Source: an uncultured Pseudomonadota bacterium
GTDB taxonomy: Bacteria; Pseudomonadota; Gammaproteobacteria; Ga0077536
Assembly (NCBI GenBank): GCA_903825645.1
Contig: CAIKBL010000017.1
Span: forward strand, 1 to 64,000
Direction of reading: 5' to 3'
Length of the DNA: 64,000 bases
A model generated the notes under the pieces. That model was not told the DNA's origin and searched no databases. It was given only the letters and a program-made list of their open reading frames with translations. This document shows, in pieces, positions 51,794-59,427 of this stretch. Each line of letters opens with the position of its first letter. Position 1 is the stretch's first letter. The position numbers and the translations under genes were made by a program.

Positions 51794-52615
51794 TTACGCC
51801 CCTCGTGTCTGGGGGAACGTGATATCGGGCAGGACGTCAGTCATCGCACCCACAAGAGGAGTCAACTCAGGCGCATCTAGGCCGAACTTGATCTCATGTG
51901 CCGGCAAGGCCGCAAAAGTGCCAAAGAGACGATCCCAGATAATAAACACATCGCCGTAGTTGCGATCAGTAAACGGTAATCGAGCATGATGATGGATGTG
52001 ATGCCAATTAGGCGTCACCAGCGCCCCGCCGAGGATTCTGGCACTACGACCCGGTAGCGGGATCGCCATATGACTCCAGAGATTCATCACCGTCTGCGCC
52101 GTTTGCCGGATGATCAATATTTCGATCGATGCGCCGGTGAGAAATACCCAGAAGATCAGGAAACAATTGCGGATGAAGGTCTCCCCAGGATGTTCCCGCA
52201 CCGTCGTGGAAACGTCTACCGCCCGATCCATATGATGAGTGCGGTGAAACCGCCAGAAGGCCGGGACCTGATGCATGATCACGTGATAGACGTAATCTAG
52301 GAAATCGAGCAGGAGAAACATCAGGCCATACTTGACCAATGGATTCTCAAAATTGGGCGTTGAATAGACCAGTCCCCAGTGGTGCTGAGCCGTCCACTTC
52401 GATACCGCCGCACAAAACGTGACCATGACCAACTGGATGGGTAGCGCCGTCAGAATAAACAACGCATTGCCGGCGGTGTGACGCAACTTGTCGCTCGCGC
52501 GGGTCGGCAGCGAGAAAACTTCGGCCGTCCAGAATGTGACGATGGTGGTGGCGAACAGCCATATTTCGACAGCTGTTGAATGAACGACCAGAAAACTCGA
52601 ACTCATTTCAGACAT
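51794..52615 (-). CDS. Sterol desaturase / fatty acid hydroxylase family protein
   Basis: The 273-residue membrane protein has the three-His-box pattern of the family: HVIMH (in FLDYVYHVIMHQVPAFW), HRTHHMDRAVD, and the C-terminal NWHHIHHHARLPFTDRNYGD. About four or five hydrophobic segments alternate with these. Such proteins are di-iron hydroxylases or desaturases acting on sterols or fatty acids, or related lipid hydroxylases in bacteria. ATG 52615 is preferred, but ATG 52606 is close and neither has a clear ribosome-binding site. It is convergent with the exported protein gene, and the tRNA-Arg accretion zone begins upstream. Confidence 0.88.
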   Translation of the reverse strand: MSEMSSSFLVVHSTAVEIWLFATTIVTFWTAEVFSLPTRASDKLRHTAGNALFILTALPIQLVMVTFCAAVSKWTAQHHWGLVYSTPNFENPLVKYGLMFLLLDFLDYVYHVIMHQVPAFWRFHRTHHMDRAVDVSTTVREHPGETFIRNCFLIFWVFLTGASIEILIIRQTAQTVMNLWSHMAIPLPGRSARILGGALVTPNWHHIHHHARLPFTDRNYGDVFIIWDRLFGTFAALPAHEIKFGLDAPELTPLVGAMTDVLPDITFPQTRGA

Positions 52616-53044
52616 GCACGACCGCAAAATTGGAAATAGGGAACGCGTTTCACTCGGGCAGCAGCTCCAGTCATATAAACATGGCGCCCATCGTGCAGCG
52701 TCGCGCGCTCAGCCGCCAAACCGCTTCGCGATCGTTCGCCCGCGATTGCGATTAATCACAGGGTTTGATCGAATAGGCGGAATCAAAGCGGAAGGCTAGT
52801 TAACAACACCGCTTTTCATCTACCTGCAGCCCGCGGAGCATATCTGGATCCGACATTAATGTCGCGCATTACTTGTCCCGCGCCGGATTCGCAATGTACG
52901 CGCCGACAACGGAAAAATAGACTGTCTGCAGATTAACTTTTTGATATTTATATTTTTTTAGTCGAAAACGATTCGAAAGGCCGGCCCTCCAGTCCGTAAT
53001 CCAAGCCCGAAAAGCCCACCACTCTACCTAATCAGCGACCCGAC

Positions 53045-53111
53045 GACGACGCCCGTTGCAAATTCCACCGCCGAGCAGGCGTTTCGAGTGTGGACTCCGA
53101 CAAAACTTCGG
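53045..53111. repeat. Degenerate direct repeat, copy 1 (partner at 54314-54380)
   Basis: The stretch starting GACGACGCCCGTTGCAAA and ending GACTCCGACAAAACTTCGG matches 54314-54380 (GCGACGCCCGTTGCAAAA ... GACTCCGGCAAGACTCCGG) over about 67 nt at the same length, with scattered substitutions. Both follow a tRNA-Arg 3'-end-like sequence at similar distance, which suggests two insertions of related elements. Confidence 0.55.
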
Positions 53112-53167
53112 AAGCCAAAATTTTGACCGGCTGGAATGTAGTCTCTACCCAAAGTTATAGCCTGTCT

Positions 53168-53239
53168 TTGGAAGTCGCTAGCCCGCGGTCGATCCGGAAC
53201 GCCGGGCATAGCCCCATCGTCCTGACTCATCCCTTGACC
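53168..53239. repeat. Degenerate direct repeat B, copy 1 (partner at 55095-55176)
   Basis: GAAGTCGCTAGC ... CCGGGCAT ... GCCCCATCG ... CTGACTCATCCCTTGACC recurs as GAAAGTCGCTAGC ... CCGGGCAC ... GCCCCGTCG ... TTGACTCATCACTTGACC at 55095-55176. The similarity continues weakly (CCCCCGCT.. CATCAG.CCG) for about 70 nt. Same order relative to the first repeat in both places. Confidence 0.5.
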
Positions 53240-53525
53240 GACCCCGCACACCGTATCCCCCGCTCAGTCATCAGTCCGGGCCTGCTATCGGTGATCAAAG
53301 CCACCGCTTCTTTGGCGCGAGTGCGTCCAGGGCTTGGGCTTGAATGAAGAACGGCACCGGGAGGTGGCTACGGGCCATGGGGGCTCTGAAGCATGCTTCC
53401 CTAGTTTTCGGTGGCGCGAACTGTGTCGGCGGGTGCCAGTTTGGGTCTCCGCAAAAGCTCCCACGAACCCGCAATGCGCGTGCCTATCACGCGGCCAATC
53501 CAACGGTGCCCGAGGGGCGGATTAG

Positions 53526-53705
53526 GTGCTTCTTTTCCGGAAAGGGCTGCGCGGCAAAAGTGTCGCATCTGCCGCGTTGAAAGGCGCTGTCGAGCAAATT
53601 AAGAAACAAGGCGGTGGGCGCATCGAGGGATACCCGGAGGATATCGAAGACCGGAAGGCCTCATCGACATTTTTATTCAATGGACCGCCATCTACTTTCG
53701 AACGT
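53526..53705 (+). pseudogene. C-terminal remnant of a GNAT acetyltransferase
   Basis: About 60 codons read LLFRKGLRGKSVASAALKGAV, then RIEGYPEDIEDRKASSTFLFNGPPSTFERL. This matches the acetyl-CoA-binding and C-terminal part of GNAT proteins of the 'VARALLDAAV..AR..GA..VEAYP.D...R....FLFTG..SMFE.AGF' type. The N-terminal part is missing. At about 53700 the reading frame runs straight into integrase sequence, so a deletion has joined two gene pieces in frame. Confidence 0.6.
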
Positions 53706-54167
53706 CTTGTGCGAGATGAATGTAACGCGATTCGATTGGGATGGTCGCAGGTTTATCTGACACACCGTATGGCGTGGATCCATCCCGACCAGGCCAAGGC
53801 GAAGAAGCCGATAGGGCTGCCGCCGAACAATGAGGCGGTGCCGGTGTTCAGACAGGAAGCGGATAAGCGCGTGTTCGCCGAGCAGGAGTGACCTATCGAC
53901 AAGGCCAACACCCGTGCCTGCCGGTGCGCCCTGAAGGAGGTCTGCATCGAGTCTTTTCGATGGGCTGACCTGCGCCATACCTAAGCTTGGTGGCATGTGC
54001 AGAACGGTACGCCGTTGCACTTGCGGCAAGAACTCGGGGGCAGGACTTGCTTCTCGACGGTTCAACGTTACGCGCATCTATCGGCGAAGCAACTGGCAGA
54101 GTGCGCCGGCAATGTGTCCAGAATCGGTGCTGCACTTAGCACACTCTCTGCTACACATAGTGAGTAG
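53706..54167 (+). pseudogene. Tyrosine-recombinase (phage-type integrase) pseudogene with two in-frame stops
   Basis: In one uninterrupted frame apart from a TGA at 53889-53891 and a TAA at 53982-53984, the sequence reads RLGWSQVYLTHRMAWIHPDQAKAKKPIGLPPNNEAV ... RCALKEVCIESFRWADLRHT-stop-AWWHVQNGTPLHLRQELGG ... VQRYAHLSAKQLAECAGNV. This is the catalytic half of a site-specific integrase; the Arg of HxxR (DLRHT) and the Tyr of VQRYAHL are recognisable, while the His is replaced by Ala. The N-terminus is deleted. It ends 56 nt before the tRNA-Arg 3'-end copy at 54224, the normal location for such a gene next to its attachment site. Confidence 0.75.
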
Positions 54168-54223
54168 AATGGCGAAAGCAGCGTGCGGGAAACAAGCGAT
54201 TGCATGAGATAAGAAAAGGAATA

Positions 54224-54268
54224 TGGCGCGCCCGGAGAGATTCGAACTTCCGACTCCCTAGTTCTTAG
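54224..54268 (-). repeat. Duplicated 3' end of tRNA-Arg (candidate attachment site)
   Basis: The 45 nt here match the 3' end of the tRNA-Arg gene at 56271 with three substitutions; the first 25 nt, covering the CCA end, acceptor strand and T arm (TGGCGCGCCCGGAGAGATTC on this strand), are identical. After the anticodon region the sequence diverges. This is the classic footprint of a tyrosine-recombinase element inserted in a tRNA 3' end; an integrase pseudogene sits immediately to the left. The segment between the two copies (54269-56270) carries two toxin-antitoxin modules. Confidence 0.75.
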
Positions 54269-54313
54269 TTCGAGCCCGGAAATCCAAGTAATTGTTTTAT
54301 AGAAAAACTCGGC

Positions 54314-54380
54314 GGCGACGCCCGTTGCAAAATGCACCACCGAGCCGGACTTTTCAGAGGGGACTCCGGCAAGACTCCGG
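54314..54380. repeat. Degenerate direct repeat, copy 2 (partner at 53045-53111)
   Basis: Second copy of the block described at 53045-53111; it begins about 45 nt after the tRNA-Arg 3'-end duplication. Confidence 0.55.
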
Positions 54381-54455
54381 CAGCGACTCTGCCGAATGGT
54401 GATGGAGGCAATGATTCCTCCCTCACAGGCGCGCCGCATGCGGAACTCCCTTGAC

Positions 54456-54461
54456 TATAAT
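54456..54461 (+). promoter_or_regulatory. Consensus -10 box upstream of the toxin-antitoxin operon
   Basis: TATAAT, a perfect sigma-70 -10, lies 40 nt upstream of the antitoxin ATG at 54501. The -35 at the correct distance is not close to consensus, so this promoter would depend on other contacts or a regulator. Confidence 0.4.
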
Positions 54462-54500
54462 TCGGGCAGAACCGCGATCAACACAGCGAGCAGTAAAAGC

Positions 54501-54680
54501 ATGATACCCGCCAAGCAAGAGGCTCTTGAGTCAATCCGCAAGCTCCCCGATGACGCCGACATGGAGGCAATCATGTATCAGCTCTACGTCATCGATAAGG
54601 TTCGCAAGGGTCAGGACGCGGTCAACCAGGGCCAGCTCACCACTAGCGAGGAGCTTCTTCGCGAAATTGAGCAATGGTGA
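54501..54680 (+). CDS. Antitoxin of a ParE/RelE-type toxin-antitoxin pair
   Basis: The 59-residue product (MIPAKQEALESIRKLPDDADMEAIMYQLYVIDKVRKGQDAVNQGQLTTSEELLREIEQW) is small, acidic and helical, like the 'addiction module' antitoxins that precede RelE/ParE toxins, with the typical '...EELLREIEQW' toxin-neutralising helix. Its stop overlaps the toxin start by 7 nt, a coupling that keeps antitoxin in excess. ATG 54501 is preferred because the upstream extension is not antitoxin-like. Confidence 0.78.
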   Translation: MIPAKQEALESIRKLPDDADMEAIMYQLYVIDKVRKGQDAVNQGQLTTSEELLREIEQW

Positions 54681-54967
54681 TTTGGTCGGGCCCAGCCAAA
54701 GCTGATTTGCGCGCCATCCACGATTTCATCGCACATGACTCGAAGTTCTACGCAAGGAAGGTCCTGCAAGACATCATCGAGAAGTCTGAAGTCCTGGGCG
54801 CGTTGCCAAGATCTGGTCGCGTAGTCCCGGAACTTGGTGAGCAAGTTGCCCGGGAAATCGCCGTACACATGTACCGCATTATTTACGAGACACGAGGCAC
54901 AGACTGTTATGTGCTCGCCGTGATCCATAAGCGACGGGAGCTTCGGTCAGAGTCCATCGAACGATAA
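54674..54967 (+). CDS. RelE/ParE-family toxin
   Basis: The 97-residue protein fits ParE: VIWSGPAKADLRAIHDFIAHDSKFYARKVLQDIIEKSEVLGALPRSGRVVPELGEQVAREIAVHMYRIIYETRGTDCYVLAVIHKRRELR. The 'PxSGRxVPE', 'RE..... YRIIYE' and 'V.AVIH.RR.L' segments are characteristic. ParE proteins block gyrase, and RelE proteins cleave mRNA; the family is assigned, the target is not. It overlaps the antitoxin by 7 nt and appears intact. Confidence 0.85.
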   Translation: MVIWSGPAKADLRAIHDFIAHDSKFYARKVLQDIIEKSEVLGALPRSGRVVPELGEQVAREIAVHMYRIIYETRGTDCYVLAVIHKRRELRSESIER

Positions 54968-55094
54968 GTGTCTCAAGCCAGTTGCGTCCCTCTCGGGCGG
55001 CTTCAATCGCCATAACGGGGAGCGTTGTAGTCCGGTTTTGGCAGCCAGCATTTTTCCAATAGGGATGCAGTCGCTGGCAGATCTGCATCCAGTC

Positions 55095-55176
55095 TGTGAA
55101 AGTCGCTAGCACGGGGTGGGGTCGGGCAGGCCGGGCACTTTGCATGGCCCCGTCGCCTTGACTCATCACTTGACCA
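55095..55176. repeat. Degenerate direct repeat B, copy 2 (partner at 53168-53239)
   Basis: Second copy of block B described at 53168. The stretch 54968-55712 holds no supported gene apart from these repeat remnants; GATCTCCGCAAAAATTCCG near 55430 also resembles GGTCTCCGCAAAAGCTCCC near 53450, a third block in the same order. Confidence 0.5.
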
Positions 55177-55698
55177 ATGCTCGACTCACGGAATGACTTA
55201 CCTCCCCCGCTTCACCATCAGCCCGCGCTTGTTGGCGCCGACGGCAATTTGAGCCAATTCAGATACCGCAGCCGAGATCACACTGAGCCAGCCGAACAAG
55301 CCAGGTAGCCGTGCCGCGCTTGGGGATTCGGTAATAGTTGCTGGCTCATTTCGCCGCTGGCTCAGTTTTCAGTCGGCGCCAACATCCGTTGCAAGATTGC
55401 CCAGATGTGCAGGACTGTGCGGGGTCGATCTCCGCAAAAATTCCGCAATTGGGATGTGGTGCCTGCTTAATTGCAGTTGGCACAAAGGCCGGTGTTCACT
55501 CACGTGAACCCGCTCAGTGGTCGTGGTTGACCGAGGAATTAAATCGGCGAGCGCCATTTCAGAGTCTTAACCACGCCAACGCCAGATCAAGTGCGCGTCC
55601 GCATTGTCTTCAAGGTGAACGGCCCAGACGGGCCGGCGACCTGAGCTCAAATGCTAGACAGCACGAAAGCTCCTCGTCTTGACCGCCATCGCGGTATC

Positions 55699-55711
55699 CA
55701 TACATTGTATG
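55699..55711 (+). promoter_or_regulatory. Palindromic operator at the brnTA start
   Basis: CATACA-T-TGTATG is a perfect inverted repeat with a single central base, immediately before the brnT ATG at 55713. BrnA is a ribbon-helix-helix antitoxin that represses its own operon, and AT-rich palindromes of this form are typical of its operators. Assignment is by position and symmetry. Confidence 0.55.
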
Positions 55712-55712
55712 C

Positions 55713-55996
55713 ATGAGATTCGGGTGGGATCCCGCTAAAGCGGCGTCAAACGCCAAGAAGCACAAGGTCACCTTTGATGTGGCCAAGACCGTCTTCTATG
55801 ACGACTTCGCGGTTCAATTCTTTGACGAAGAACACTCGTCTCGAGAGGATCGATTCCTTATGTTGGGCCTGAGATCAGACGCCAGGCTCCTCCTGGTGTG
55901 CCACTGCGAAACGGGGATGTCATCCGCATCATCTCGGCTCGCAAGGCTACGGACAGCGAAGCCCAGTACTACCGGGGTGATTTAAGTGAAAGCTGA
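55713..55996 (+). pseudogene. brnT: BrnT toxin gene with a frameshift
   Basis: It starts MRFGWDPAKAASNAKKHKVTFDVAKTVFYDDFAVQFFDEEHSSREDRFLMLGLRSDARLLLVCHCE, a normal BrnT sequence for about 66 residues. From about 55905-55912 the expected C-terminus (NGDVIRIISARKATDSEAQYY) continues in the next frame, ending TGA at 55994-55996. The annotated frame instead reads GMSSASSRLARLRT. A one-base indel therefore disrupts the toxin while the antitoxin start, overlapping by 11 nt, remains. It is either an inactivated toxin or a sequence error. Confidence 0.75.
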
Positions 55997-56210
55997 ATAC
56001 GACCTGTCGAAGATGAAGCCGCGTCCCAATCCCTATGCTTCAAAGCTCAAGAAGTCAGTGACCATGCGCCTCTCTGAGGATGTGATTCAGTACTTCAAGG
56101 GCATGGCAGCAGAGGCTGGCGTTCCTTACCAGAGTCTCATCAATCTCTACCTCCGAGATTGCCTTGCTCAGAATCGCAAGGTCGAGATCAAGTGGCCGAG
56201 TGCTGCCTAA
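55986..56210 (+). CDS. brnA: BrnA antitoxin (ribbon-helix-helix)
   Basis: The 74-residue protein MKAEYDLSKMKPRPNPYASKLKKSVTMRLSEDVIQYFKGMAAEAGVPYQSLINLYLRDCLAQNRK has the N-terminal BrnT-binding arm and the C-terminal RHH repeat (VTMRLSEDVIQYFK ... LINLYLRDC) of BrnA. It begins at GTG 55986, overlapping the original brnT 3' end. In the native system BrnA binds BrnT and represses the operon at the palindrome upstream. The antitoxin appears intact although the toxin is frameshifted. Confidence 0.85.
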   Translation: MKAEYDLSKMKPRPNPYASKLKKSVTMRLSEDVIQYFKGMAAEAGVPYQSLINLYLRDCLAQNRKVEIKWPSAA

Positions 56211-56270
56211 CCTCTCAAGCAGAACGCCGGTTTGACAGCCGCGCCGACGCGGTGAATTTGCAAAGGATTC

Positions 56271-56347
56271 TGGCGCGCCCGGAGAGATTCGAACTCCCGA
56301 CCCCCTAGTTCGTAGCCAGGTACTCTATCCATCTGAGCTACGGGCGC
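56271..56347 (-). tRNA. tRNA-Arg (anticodon ACG)
   Basis: Reading the minus strand, the 77 nt fold into a complete tRNA: acceptor GCGCCCG pairing with CGGGCGC, discriminator G and encoded CCA, D arm GCTC..GAGT, anticodon stem CCTGG/CTAGG around the loop CTACGAA with anticodon ACG, and T arm with GTTCGAATC. The CCA end (56271) faces the genes with lower coordinates, and a 45-nt copy of it occurs at 54224. The gene is intact and serves as the integration target. Confidence 0.95.
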
Positions 56348-56361
56348 GTTCAAGGTTGGGG

Positions 56362-56390
56362 ATTATCGGGACAGGGGGAGGGACTGTCAA
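56362..56390 (-). promoter_or_regulatory. Sigma-70 promoter of tRNA-Arg
   Basis: On the minus strand, TTGACA (56390-56385), a 17-nt spacer and GATAAT (56367-56362) form a near-consensus promoter, placing the start of transcription about 8 nt upstream of the mature tRNA. Confidence 0.75.
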
Positions 56391-56469
56391 ATGCGATCCC
56401 GTGGGCTCGGCCGAAAAGCGCGTACAAATAGGGTTGCGCCCAGCCTGACGTTCTTACCGCACCGATCGC

Positions 56470-56620
56470 TTAGTCGGCGAGATTGAGGACAGTCTTAGCC
56501 ACGATATCGCACCAAATTTCGTTGCTTCCGTCATAGCTCGTCGCAGGCCGTGCGTTGCGGACAAGATTCATGGCGGCGCCCAATGCGAGCTTGTCGCGTT
56601 CAGTACCTGCGCTCCCCGCA
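56470..56620 (-). pseudogene. C-terminal stub of an acyl-CoA dehydrogenase
   Basis: About 46 codons read TERDKLALGAAMNLVRNARPATSYDGSNEIWCDIVAKTVLNLAD followed by TAA. This matches the C-terminal end of ACADs, with DGSNEIWCDIVAK in the place of 'YEGTNEIQR.IIAK'. No frame continues upstream, and a Met at the corresponding place is internal. It is a remnant of a third ACAD gene truncated on its 5' side, adjacent to the tRNA-Arg insertion zone. Confidence 0.6.
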
Positions 56621-56729
56621 CTTCGTCCAAAGACTCATGGGCGGCCACAGCACCAAGCTAGCCCACTGCTACCAAGGAGGGCAGGCTATTACGCCAGTAC
56701 TTCAGTCGGATCTGGCGGCATCGCACTGT

Positions 56730-57584
56730 CTATGCGGATAGGTTACGCAGGCGCGCCGCCAGTACTGCAATAGCATCGAGTACCGGCAAGGTTTCTTCGC
56801 GGGGCGCGGAGGGTAGCCCAAAAATAAAGTCCGTATAACCTTCGAGCAGCCGTTCGCGCACCGCCGCCTCGTCTAGCGGCGCATAGAAAAGCGCGAGTGT
56901 AATATCTTCCACACGCCGTCCCACCCGCTTGCAGGCGTCCCTCAGCAATTGCACTTTAGCCTCCCCGGCGCGCCCGACGATAGGCATCCACCCATCGCAG
57001 TATTCGGCCACCCGATCCGGAATCCATTTTGAATTCGACCCCAACCAAATCGGCGGCCCATTGGGCTGCACCGGTTTCGGGTAAGACCACATAGCATCAA
57101 ACGTCACGTAATTCCCATGGAACTGAGGCTCATCCTGACGCCAAATTCGTTTCATGGCCAACACACGCTCCCGAAGGATCGGCCAACGCTGATTATAGGG
57201 CGTGCCGTGGTTTTCCATTTCCTCCGCATTCCAACCCGCTCCAATGCCGAGAATGACGCGCCCATTTGAAAGTCGATCGAGCGACGCCACCGTCTTCGCG
57301 AGGACAATGGGATCATGCTCGGTTACGAGACATATCCCGGTCCCAAGTTTGATACGGGATGTCACGGCCGAGGCCACCGCCAAGGCAATGAACGGATCAT
57401 AGGTCCGGCGATAAGGCTCGGGGATATTTCCCCCGGGGAGAAATGGCGAACGAGATGACACCGGCATGTGGGTGTGCTCGGGGAAAAAAAGACCGTCAAG
57501 ATCACGTTCTTCCACTGCAGACGCGAGCTCTGCGGGGGCAATGGAAAGATCGGTGGGAAAGATGCAGACGTGAGCGCGAAACAT
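56730..57584 (-). CDS. LLM-class F420/flavin-dependent oxidoreductase
   Basis: The 284-residue protein is a shorter luciferase-like enzyme: FRAHVCIFPTDLSIAPAELASAVEERDLDGLFFPEHTHMPVSSRSPFLPGG, LGTGICLVTEHDPIVLAKTVASLDRLSNGRVILGIGAGWNAEEMENHGTPY, and PPIWLGSNSKWIPDRVAEYCDGWMP. The size and 'GAGWN..E' motif are typical of the F420-dependent subgroup, but F420 use is not proven. GAGGTTAGAG precedes the ATG. It diverges from the enoyl-CoA hydratase gene across a 102-nt gap. Confidence 0.9.
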   Translation of the reverse strand: MFRAHVCIFPTDLSIAPAELASAVEERDLDGLFFPEHTHMPVSSRSPFLPGGNIPEPYRRTYDPFIALAVASAVTSRIKLGTGICLVTEHDPIVLAKTVASLDRLSNGRVILGIGAGWNAEEMENHGTPYNQRWPILRERVLAMKRIWRQDEPQFHGNYVTFDAMWSYPKPVQPNGPPIWLGSNSKWIPDRVAEYCDGWMPIVGRAGEAKVQLLRDACKRVGRRVEDITLALFYAPLDEAAVRERLLEGYTDFIFGLPSAPREETLPVLDAIAVLAARLRNLSA

Positions 57585-57686
57585 CTCTAACCTCGACTAG
57601 AAAGATTGGCCGGCATGTTACCTCAAATGGACGAGCGCCGGACTGCCTAAGACCACTATCACATTCAGTACCTCGGAGAACTAATC

Positions 57687-58484
57687 ATGGCCGAAGATAT
57701 TACCCTTGAAACACTCGGGCCGGTGGCCCTGATCACCCTCAATCGTCCGCAAGTCATGAACTCACTCGATTTCGCGGCCAATAACTGTCTGATCCGCATC
57801 TGGGAACGATTTATCGCAGACTCGACACTGCGCGTTGCCGTACTTACGGGTGCGGGCCCACAGGCTTTCTGCGCAGGTGCGGATCTCAAGACCTATACGA
57901 TGGCCTACGCGACGACACCAGCACCCGCCTTCCGCCAACGTTATACGGAAGGTCCCGGGTTCGGCGGCATCACCCGCAACCTGCAGATCAATAAACCAAT
58001 CTTGGCCGCCATTAATGGATATGCCATCTCTGGAGGACTGGAGCTGGCGTTGGCCTGTGACATCCGATTCTGCGCGCCGCACGCAGAGTTCGGCCTACAG
58101 GACGTCCAGTGGGGATTTCATGCCTGTGATGGGGGGCTCATCCGGCTAAAGGACATCATCGGCCTCGGGCGCGCCATGGAAATGATTTTGTCCGGCCAGC
58201 GAATCGATGCCGCGCGCGCCCTCGAAATCGGATTGGTCAATCGCATCGTTCCTGTCGGCGAACTACTGCCCGTCGCGATCGATTATGCGCAAATGCTGGC
58301 GTCGAGAGCACCGCTGGCCCAGCAGCTCGCCAAGCATGTTATGGCACGCGCGGCCGGCCTACCGCTGGAAGCTGCCTTGCGTCTTGAATCGATGTCTTTC
58401 CATCAGCTCGGGCAGACCTACGATCTCGCCGAGGGAACGGCCGCTTTCCGCGAAAAACGACCGGCACGTTTCGAGGGCCGCTAA
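57687..58484 (+). CDS. Enoyl-CoA hydratase/isomerase
   Basis: The 265-residue crotonase-fold protein has GAGPQAFCAGADLKTY and GYAISGGLELALACDIRFCAPHAEFGLQDVQWG. Of the two catalytic glutamates of rat enoyl-CoA hydratase (144 and 164), the first is kept as Glu119, whereas the second position, 20 residues on, is Asp139. The protein could be a hydratase with altered efficiency or another crotonase-type activity. GGAG precedes the ATG at good spacing. It is convergent with the dioxygenase gene, 6 nt apart. Confidence 0.9.
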   Translation: MAEDITLETLGPVALITLNRPQVMNSLDFAANNCLIRIWERFIADSTLRVAVLTGAGPQAFCAGADLKTYTMAYATTPAPAFRQRYTEGPGFGGITRNLQINKPILAAINGYAISGGLELALACDIRFCAPHAEFGLQDVQWGFHACDGGLIRLKDIIGLGRAMEMILSGQRIDAARALEIGLVNRIVPVGELLPVAIDYAQMLASRAPLAQQLAKHVMARAAGLPLEAALRLESMSFHQLGQTYDLAEGTAAFREKRPARFEGR

Positions 58485-58490
58485 ACCACC

Positions 58491-59423
58491 CTATTCAATC
58501 GTCATCACCCCGAATCCTGCCACCCATACCGGGATCGCGCGATACATGCGTACGCGCGCCTGAGTCTGCGGCACGATACTCATGGCGGCCGCTACGGCGA
58601 TCCATGCGCGGATTTCGTGGCCGCCGCAGCCACCCTGTCGTGTGATGTCCTCGTCCTCAAATGCAGCCAATGCCCCGAAATCACGACGGACCAACAAATC
58701 GAGAACGCCTTGATCCCATTCGGGATTTAGCGCAATGGCCTGGCTCGCACCTTGGGCCTGCCGCAATCCCTCATCGATTACCTTCGCCTGGCGAATCGCG
58801 CGCGCGTCCGGGGTCAAGCGACCTCCGCCGATGATCCGCTCGCGTACTGGCGCAGTGGCGCTCACCAACGCCGGCATCGGGGGATCATGCGATAGCCCAC
58901 CACTGCCAATGATAAGAACACGCTTATTGAGCGTTTGTAAAAATCCGCCGAGCGCTCGACCGAATGCAGCCACTCGCGTAATTGGCGGACGCGGTGGTGC
59001 CGCGCAGTTGATGAAAATGGGCAAAAGTGGCGGTAGTGACGACCACTCAAACGTCATCTGCAGGGTCTGCGTCAGTCCATGGTCGACATCCATCTGGTAG
59101 GAAATAGCGGTATCGACGCCATTCTGATGGAGGTGACGCACACAAGCTTCGGCAAGCTCGCCCGCAATCGGCAGCTCACCTGCCGGCGTATTCCAATCAC
59201 CAACAGAATGCCCGGCCGCACCAACGCAAAAACTCGGCATCATCCGATAAAAAAAACCGTTAAAATGATCCGGGCCGCAAACTACCACGAGCTCCGGTGA
59301 AAAATCCTGGATCCAGGCACGCACTTCATTGAAACATTGCGCCACTTCCGCCTGCGCCTGAGCGCCGGGATCGTGGAAATCCTTTAGCGGAGTATGGGAG
59401 GCGCACAGCGCGATTATGGTCAT
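58491..59423 (-). CDS. Extradiol ring-cleavage dioxygenase, MhpB-like (LigB family)
   Basis: The 310-residue protein is a class III extradiol dioxygenase. His115 (MDVDHGLTQ) and His179 (SGGLSHDPPMP) occupy exactly the positions of the essential histidines of E. coli MhpB (2,3-dihydroxyphenylpropionate 1,2-dioxygenase, 314 residues), and the segments FSPELVVVCGPDHFNGFFYRMMPSFC and RVLIIGSGGLSH are MhpB-like. It opens a catechol-type ring next to the hydroxyls using Fe(II) and O2. It is third in a monooxygenase-hydrolase-dioxygenase operon, 4 nt after the hydrolase gene. The natural substrate may be a catechol other than DHPP. Confidence 0.9.
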   Translation of the reverse strand: MTIIALCASHTPLKDFHDPGAQAQAEVAQCFNEVRAWIQDFSPELVVVCGPDHFNGFFYRMMPSFCVGAAGHSVGDWNTPAGELPIAGELAEACVRHLHQNGVDTAISYQMDVDHGLTQTLQMTFEWSSLPPLLPIFINCAAPPRPPITRVAAFGRALGGFLQTLNKRVLIIGSGGLSHDPPMPALVSATAPVRERIIGGGRLTPDARAIRQAKVIDEGLRQAQGASQAIALNPEWDQGVLDLLVRRDFGALAAFEDEDITRQGGCGGHEIRAWIAVAAAMSIVPQTQARVRMYRAIPVWVAGFGVMTIE

Positions 59424-59427
59424 CGTA

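Larger units (their letters stand above)
52616..53525. other. Gene-poor zone carrying element remnants
   Basis: About 900 nt without an intact gene. It contains a degenerate GATTCGAA-plus-CCAAGCCCG stretch at about 52968-53010 that resembles the tRNA-Arg 3'-end copy at 54224, followed by repeat blocks that recur downstream of that copy. The short frames here are arginine/serine-rich and unsupported. Confidence 0.4.
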
